Origin: Coptis chinensis
Lineage: Eukaryota > Streptophyta > Magnoliopsida > Ranunculales > Ranunculaceae
DNA: 64,000 bases
Direction: 5' to 3'
NCBI GenBank assembly: GCA_015680905.1
Contig: CM027378.1
Span: 78,583,501-78,647,500 of the forward strand
The stretch's first letter is position 1. Each line of letters starts with the position of its first letter. The position numbers were made by a program, and so were the translations under genes. The notes beneath the pieces are model-generated. The model was given only the letters and a program-made list of their open reading frames with translations. It was not told the origin of the DNA and did not search any database. This document shows, one piece after another, positions 57,991-64,000 of the stretch.

Positions 57991-60900
57991 ATGTGTCTTC
58001 AGTTGTTTCTTCATCTTGTAGACATGATAAGAGGAAAAGAAGACAAAAACAGATTGGAAGGAGAAATGGGCATGAGTAAAAAGATCCAAGGGACAGTTGT
58101 GTTGATGAGGAAGAGTATGTTGGATTTTAATGGCTTCCATGCATCATTTCTTGATAGTGTTCATGAGTTGCTGGGCAAAAGAGTTTCTCTGCAGCTCATC
58201 AGTGCTGATACTGCTGACCCAGGTCAGTTTCTTCCTTGTTTTTACTCTTATTTCCAGCTTAACATTCCAAAGAAACTTGGAAGAAGTGTTTCAGTTAAGG
58301 AAGAAGTGTTCCGTAGTCTCTGCCTTAAATATTCATTAGATCCTGTCAAATTATTCCTCAGAGTACTTTCAATCCTTTTAGGATGCCAGTACTGTACTTT
58401 TCTTCCCAAGTGTCCCAAGTCCAAACATCCAAATACTAAAGTTATTCTCTTTTCTTGCACTGTCTAATTTGACTCTTAAATCTTAATAGTTGATAGCGTG
58501 TGGAAGGTGCGGAGCATGTTCCATGTCCTTCCTTGTCTGGCTCCTCACCAAATGGAGTAACATTAGTGGTGACCTACTAGAATTGTGATAATAGAATGAA
58601 TATATGGCTGCACACCCAAAATCTGCTATTATTTTTCTTGCCTGACTTAAGGTTCCCTAATGGTTTCAGATCCTATTATACAATACTAAACAGTTAAAAC
58701 GTAATACAACTAAAACGACTTGTGCTCCACAAAGTTATTTGTCGCAAATTTTACCTTTGTGTGTGTGTGTCAAATTCTAAGTTTGATACGTTGCTTGTGT
58801 AGAGAATGGGATGGAAGCGAAGCTAGGACAGCCTGCCTATTTGGAAGAATTGAACAAAAAGCTCAGCTCAACCGCTGCGGGTGCAACCATATTCAAGGCT
58901 ACATTTGACTGGAATGAGGATATAGGGATTCCAGGAGCTTTCATAATCAAGAACCATCACCAAAGTGAATTCTATCTCAAGTCTGTCACATTAGAAGATT
59001 TTCCAGGTCTGGGTCGTATTCATTTCAATTGCAATTCTTGGATTTACCCAACAAAGAAGTACAAATACAACCGGGTTTTCTTCCCCAATCAGGTAGATAA
59101 GTGATAAGTCAGCAAATGAGTTTAGAGGCTTTTTGCTATATAAATGATTGTTATGGTTGTAGAGAAAATGCAAAGTGATAGCAATAGAATACTAGAACGA
59201 TATTCCTTGCAAAAATTGAAAGAAACAAACACACATACTATACTGAAACAATTGATAGCTAAGCTACATTCTATGGTGACAGACTTATCTCCCCAGCAAT
59301 ACGCCAGAGCCTTTACGCAAATACAGGGCAGAAGAACTCGCAATCCTAAGAGGAGACGGGACAGGGGAACTGAAGGAATGGGACCGAGTCTACGACTATG
59401 CACTCTACAATGATTTGGGGGATCCAGATAAAGGTCCCGATTACGAACGTCCTGTTCTAGGAGGGTCTTCTGAGTATCCTTATCCTAGGAGGGGAAGAAC
59501 AGGCCGGCCACCCACAAAGAAAGGTTCAATACTTGAAAATCCAGCTCTTACTTTGTTAGCGACTGCTTGATCTAACATTTGTTGCTAATGTTTAGTTTTC
59601 TTGATACCATCATTAACAGATCCTGAAACTGAAAAAAGATTGTTCCTTCTGAGGCTGGATATATATGTCCCAAGAGACGAGCGATTTAAATATCTAAAGA
59701 TGTCGGATTTCCTCGCTTACGGACTGAAGTCAGTGATGCAGGTGCTATTTTCAGAAATTATAGCTCTTTGTGACTGCACTCCGAATGAATTCGATACCTT
59801 CCAAGACGTTCTCGACCTCTATGAAGGAGGGATCCCAGTACCTAGAGGTGCGTTGAAGAGAATTAGAGAGATAATTCCCTTGCAGATGTTTAAGGAAATA
59901 CTTCGTTCTGATGGTGAGCGCCCACCCAAATTCCCCACGCCTGATGTGATAAAAGGTATGCATCTATCTCCAACATGGCCATTTTCATTAGTTTTAACAG
60001 ACAACATAACCTAGACCTGTAGATAGACGGTCATGTATGTTGCTTGTGTCAAGTATTCATAAATAACATAACAGGATATAACTTGGTCGGACTTATTTGG
60101 TGGTGTTGCAGAAGATGAAACTGCATGGATGTCTGACGAAGAATTTGGACGGCAAATGCTTGCTGGAGTGAACCCTGTTTCAATCCGTCTTCTCCAAGTA
60201 AGCAAAACTTAAAAAGCTTGTAAATGTTAATACAGTTTCGATCTGGAACTTTCTCTTGTTTCCTTAGGGTTTTCATCCCAGAAATGTAGGTAACTAGAGT
60301 TTAATATGCAGGATTTTCCACCAACTAGCACGCTTGATCCTAAATTATACGGTAACCAAACAAGCACAATAAATGAGAAACACATCGAGCAGAAACTAGA
60401 TGGACGAACAGTAGATGAGGTACTGCCACAACGTGTTCTATATTTTCTCATCCACTATGGCACTCTTATTTATTCTTAATCGCACAATAATTATGGTCTA
60501 TCTGTAGGCCCTAACAAACAACAAGCTATTCATATTAGATCATCATGATGCATTGATGCCATACTTGAAGAAGATAAATACAACTAGCACAAAAACTTAC
60601 GCCACTAGAACACTCCTTTTCCTGAAAGACGATGGAACCTTGAAGCCATTGGCAATTGAGCTGAGCTTACCACATCCTAAAGGAGAGCAATATGGTGCTG
60701 TCAGTACGGTATACACTCCGGCTGAAGAAGGTGTTGAGAAATCAGTGTGGAAGCTGGCAAAAGCTTATACTGCTGTGAATGACTCCGGTGTTCATCAACT
60801 CATCAGCCACTGGTATGAATGATGCAATCTCCACTGTCATAAAGCTTGTTGTCTAGTGACCCTGAATGATAAAGATTCTTGATACAGGTTGAACACGCAT

Positions 60901-62006
60901 GCAGTAATCGAGCCATTTGTGATTGCTACGAATAGACAATTGAGTGTACTCCACCCAATCCACAAGCTTTTGCATCCTCATTTTAGGGATACAATGAATA
61001 TAAATGCCCTGGCTCGGCAGATCCTCATTAATGCGTATGGTGTACTAGAGAACACCGTCTTTCCAGCCAAATACTCTATGGAAATGTCTTCTGTGATTTA
61101 TAAGGGCTGGGTTTTCACTGAACAAGGTCTCCCAGCAGATCTCATTAAAAGGTACTGTACAATGTCAAAAAATTTGAAACTTTCTTGTATTTATATATAA
61201 TTTGAACTAATAGAACCCCCATGAACATTTCGTTCAGAGGAATAGCAGTTGAAGACCCAAGCCACCCTCATGGTCTCCGCTTACTGATTGAACACTATCC
61301 ATATGCTGTTGATGGTCTAGAGATCTGGTCAGCAATCGAGACATGGGTTAAGGAGTATTGTTCTTCCTACTACCCAAGTGATGAAATTGTCCAATGTGAC
61401 CCTGAGCTCCAGTCCTGGTGGGCAGAAATTCGTGATGTCGGTCATGGTGACAAGAAGAATGAGCCATGGTGGCCCAAGATGCATACAGTCGCTGAGCTAA
61501 CCCAGTCCTGCACCATTATCATATGGGTGGCCTCAGCCCTCCATGCAGCAGTCAATTTTGGACAGTACACCTATGCAGGTTACGTTTGCAACCGTCCAAC
61601 AATAAGCCGTCGCTTCATGCCTGAGCCTGACACTGACGAGTACGCTGAACTCGAGTTAAACCCTGATCGAGCCTTCCTCAAAACAATCACAAGTCAGCTT
61701 CATACACTCCTTGGTGTGTCCTTAATAGAGATACTGTCCAGGCATTCTTCCGATGAAGTCTATCTTGGACAGAGAGACCCTCAGGAGTGGACATTAGATC
61801 CCGAACCACTGAAAGCATTTGACAGGTTTAGAAATAGGCTGGTGAAGATCGAAAACAGAATTAAAGAATTAAATGAAGACGAACAACAGAAAAATCGGAA
61901 AGGGCTTGTCAATGTTCCATATACATTGCTCTGTCCAAACACCAGTGAAGATTCAACGGTCGGTGGACTTATAGGATATGGTATTCCCAACAGTGTCTCT
62001 ATATAA
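57991..62006 (+). CDS. LOX1: Linoleate 9S-lipoxygenase (LOX1/LOX5-like), nine exons
   Basis: Exons: 57991-58222, 58803-59092, 59283-59523, 59620-59955, 60112-60197, 60312-60419, 60508-60812, 60888-61151 and 61238-62006. Splice sites are GT-AG, phases agree, and the product is 876 residues. The N-terminal PLAT domain covers exons 1-2 ([38 protein letters not shown]). Exon 3 has the usual [20 protein letters not shown]. The lipoxygenase domain carries iron ligands H532 and H537 (SHWLNTH), H723 and N727 ([10 protein letters not shown]), and the terminal I876 (GIPNSVSI). Thr-Val in [14 protein letters not shown] is the usual 9-LOX determinant (13-LOX have a bulkier pair). Ala at the Coffa position (INAYG) fits S stereochemistry. 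No plastid transit peptide is seen, so it should be cytosolic. It would add oxygen to linoleic/linolenic acid at C-9, feeding oxylipin defence pathways. The N-terminus ([18 protein letters not shown]) aligns with tobacco MLGGIVDAIQGKDD, by recall. The gene looks intact. LOX1 is a family-level symbol. Confidence 0.97.
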
Positions 62007-62956
62007 GGGTTGCTCATTACACATTTAGTATAGATTCCTGAAGCAAAATCCTTTTATTAAGCATTACTCACATAACGTACTTCTTGAGTCTTCTTATTCT
62101 TGGGAAGTTTTTTCTCCTATTCTAGGATACTAGTACTGTAGTACTGTACAGAAGATTGTGATTCTAATGTATAAATTAATCGGCCTATGTTCACTTGGAA
62201 TAGAAGGATTCAAATTTCTAAGTACAAATCTAGTCAATATGAGGGGGAGAAAGGACACAGTGACACACCAATATCCCCACATACCGTGAAATTCGAAATA
62301 TCAGGGGTATCATACCGACACTTGTAATGTATCGACGATTTTATTTTTTGAATTTTGCGATTCTGTTGACCGTCAATATATCGAGTTGAATGTTTTGATA
62401 TATTAGCGACAGAAAATCAGAAGCACGAATCAGAAGCCAGAGTCCTGATATAATGGTCTACAGTTTGGGCCTCCCTTCCAACCTAACTTATTTGGGCCGG
62501 TTCTGGACCTGAATAAAGATTGGGCTAAGCCGCTAAGCAGCACAGTGTTAGAAAAACTCAAAACGTAACATATATACAATGAATTAAATTTCCTTTTCGG
62601 TCATTGTTTCGGTGACCGCAGAAACAAAAATATATAAATTTTCGAGAAATTTTTGCGAAAAATAAGAGAAAAGATGCGAATACATCAACCAATATAAAAA
62701 ATATGGGTAGCAACTATTCTTTCATATTTAAATATCTAAACACCAAATATGCAAATACACTAAATATTGGTTCATTAAGAGAACAATCTTTCTACAGCAA
62801 CACAAAAAATGAATCGAAACTTGTGAACACACTGACGTGGCACTTGAGTTCACGTGCCCTCTAGTCTTTTTGCTATCTCTTTTCCTTATTTTTTTTATTT
62901 TTTATTTTTTGAGTTTCTTTCCTTAAAATAAAACTTGCATTTTTTTTTTCTTTTTG
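62007..62956. other. LOX 3' flank and intergenic DNA
   Basis: The first 150 bases are probably the 3' untranslated region. TATATCGA-like words at 62330-62410 resemble the repeat at 8230-8650. No gene is seen. Confidence 0.45.
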
Positions 62957-62957
62957 T

Positions 62958-64000
62958 GTTGTGACTATAGTTCGGGATTTCGGAATTCTCGGAATTCAGA
63001 CAAATCTAAAAACCGAAATTCATTAAATTTCGACCCCTATCACATTTGAAATTTCAGATGATTTCAAAATTTCAGATATTTCAACTTTATATTCAAAATT
63101 TCGGTTTTTTGAAAAACCGAAATATTGGGCAAAATTCTGAAATTTTGTTCGGAATCACGAACACTGGTTGTGACTGATTGTTCGAGAGAGTGAAATTGAG
63201 AGCACCTCCAAAACACGTCCTAACTCTGTTGTGACCATAGTTCGGGATTTCGGAATTCTCGGAATTCCGACAAATCCAAAAACCGAAATTCATTAAATTA
63301 CGACCCCTATCACAGTTGGAATTTCGGATATTTCGACTCTATATTTGGAATCCTGGTTTTTTGAAAAAACGGAATATTGGGTAGAATTCTGAAATTTCGT
63401 TCGGAATCACGAACACTGGTTGTGACTGATTGTTCGAGAGAGTGAAATTGAGGGCACCTCCAAAACGCGTCCTGACTCTGTTGTGACCATAGTTTGGGAT
63501 TTCGGAATTCTTGGAATTTCGACAAATCCAAAAACCGAAATTCATTAAATTTCGACCCCTATCACATTTGGAATTTCGGATGATTTCGGATATTTCGACT
63601 CTATATTTGGAATTCCGGTTTTTTTAAAAACTGAAATATTGGGTGGAATTTCGAAATTTCGTTCGGAATCACGAACACTGGTTGTGAGTGATTGTTTCAA
63701 GAGAGTGAAATAGAGAGCGCCTCCAAAACGCGTCCTGACTCTGTTGTGACCATAGTTCGGGATTTCGGGATTCTCGAAATTCTGACAAATCCAAAAACCG
63801 ATATCCATTAAATTTCGACCCTTATCACATTTCGGATGATTTCGGATATTTCGACTCTATATTTGGAATTTCGATTTTTTGAAAAACCGAAATATTGGGG
63901 TGAATTCTGAAATTTTATTCGGAATCACGAACACTGGTTGTGACTGATTGTTCGAGAGAGTGAAATTGAGAGCGCCTCCAAAACGCGTCCTGACTCTGTT
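62958..64000. repeat. Tandem array, four units of about 250-270 bp, running off the window
   Basis: Units start at GTTGTGAC-ATAG at about 62958, 63228, 63480 and 63743, and the window ends at the next GTT. Each contains GGGATTTCGGAATTC, AAAACCGAAATTCATTAAAT, CGACCCCTATCACA, a TTCGG-T5-GAAAAACCGAA hairpin and CGGAATCACGAACACTGG. Small internal gaps make unit lengths vary. It could be a satellite or head-to-tail MITE copies. The true copy number is unknown because the array is cut by the window edge. Confidence 0.92.

Overview
This is a nuclear plant window, almost certainly from a eudicot. It has two intron-rich protein genes with GT-AG introns and plant-specific best matches, AT-rich intergenic DNA, and many nested plant transposable elements. 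The species cannot be named from the sequence. By recall of family sequences, the lipoxygenase reads most like the asterid/Solanaceae 9-lipoxygenases.

Host genes. At the left (997-7289, minus strand) lies an apparently intact eight-exon gene for a KMS1/KMS2-type VMP1-like membrane protein (437 aa) of the early secretory pathway. At the right (57991-62006, plus strand) lies an apparently intact nine-exon cytosolic 9-lipoxygenase (876 aa) with all iron ligands. No other intact host gene was recognised in the roughly 50 kb between them.

Layout of the mobile DNA:
- 9.5-10.4 kb: a non-autonomous hAT element.
- 14.36-18.48 kb: a FAR1/MuDR-type Mutator-like element with a decayed transposase and 9-bp target duplications.
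- 18.5-23.5 kb: two abutting CACTA-like ends, the second bounding a 4.25-kb non-autonomous element.
- 23.5-24.0 kb: a 5'-truncated L1 tail.
- 24.37-27.08 kb: an element with about 205-bp terminal inverted repeats carrying a captured last-exon fragment of a BAM3-type beta-amylase. A copia LTR remnant later inserted into that fragment.
- 27.17-30.33 kb: a 3.16-kb TTA-flanked element encoding a decayed plant mobile domain protein, with three GC-rich palindromes near each end.
- 30.67-31.03 kb: a tRNA-derived SINE whose 3' tail resembles that of the neighbouring L1.
- 31.23-38.23 kb: a second copy of the same hAT element, split by a nearly full-length degenerate L1.
- 38.48-44.47 kb: a Ty1/copia fossil with both LTRs.
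- 44.7-48.2 kb: a fold-back element, a decayed repeat and an array of palindromic units.
- 48.26-51.64 kb: a short copia derivative on the minus strand with perfect 5-bp target duplications.
- 52.9-57.3 kb: several MITEs, a fold-back element and a 138-bp duplication.
- 62.96 kb to the window end: a tandem array of about 250-270 bp units.

The most notable features are the plant-mobile-domain transposon with its symmetric palindromes, the amylase-capturing element with its own later insertion, the SINE/L1 tail resemblance, and the short copia derivative that appears to contain a Ty3/gypsy-like protease segment. All family assignments are by reading and recall; no database search was run.
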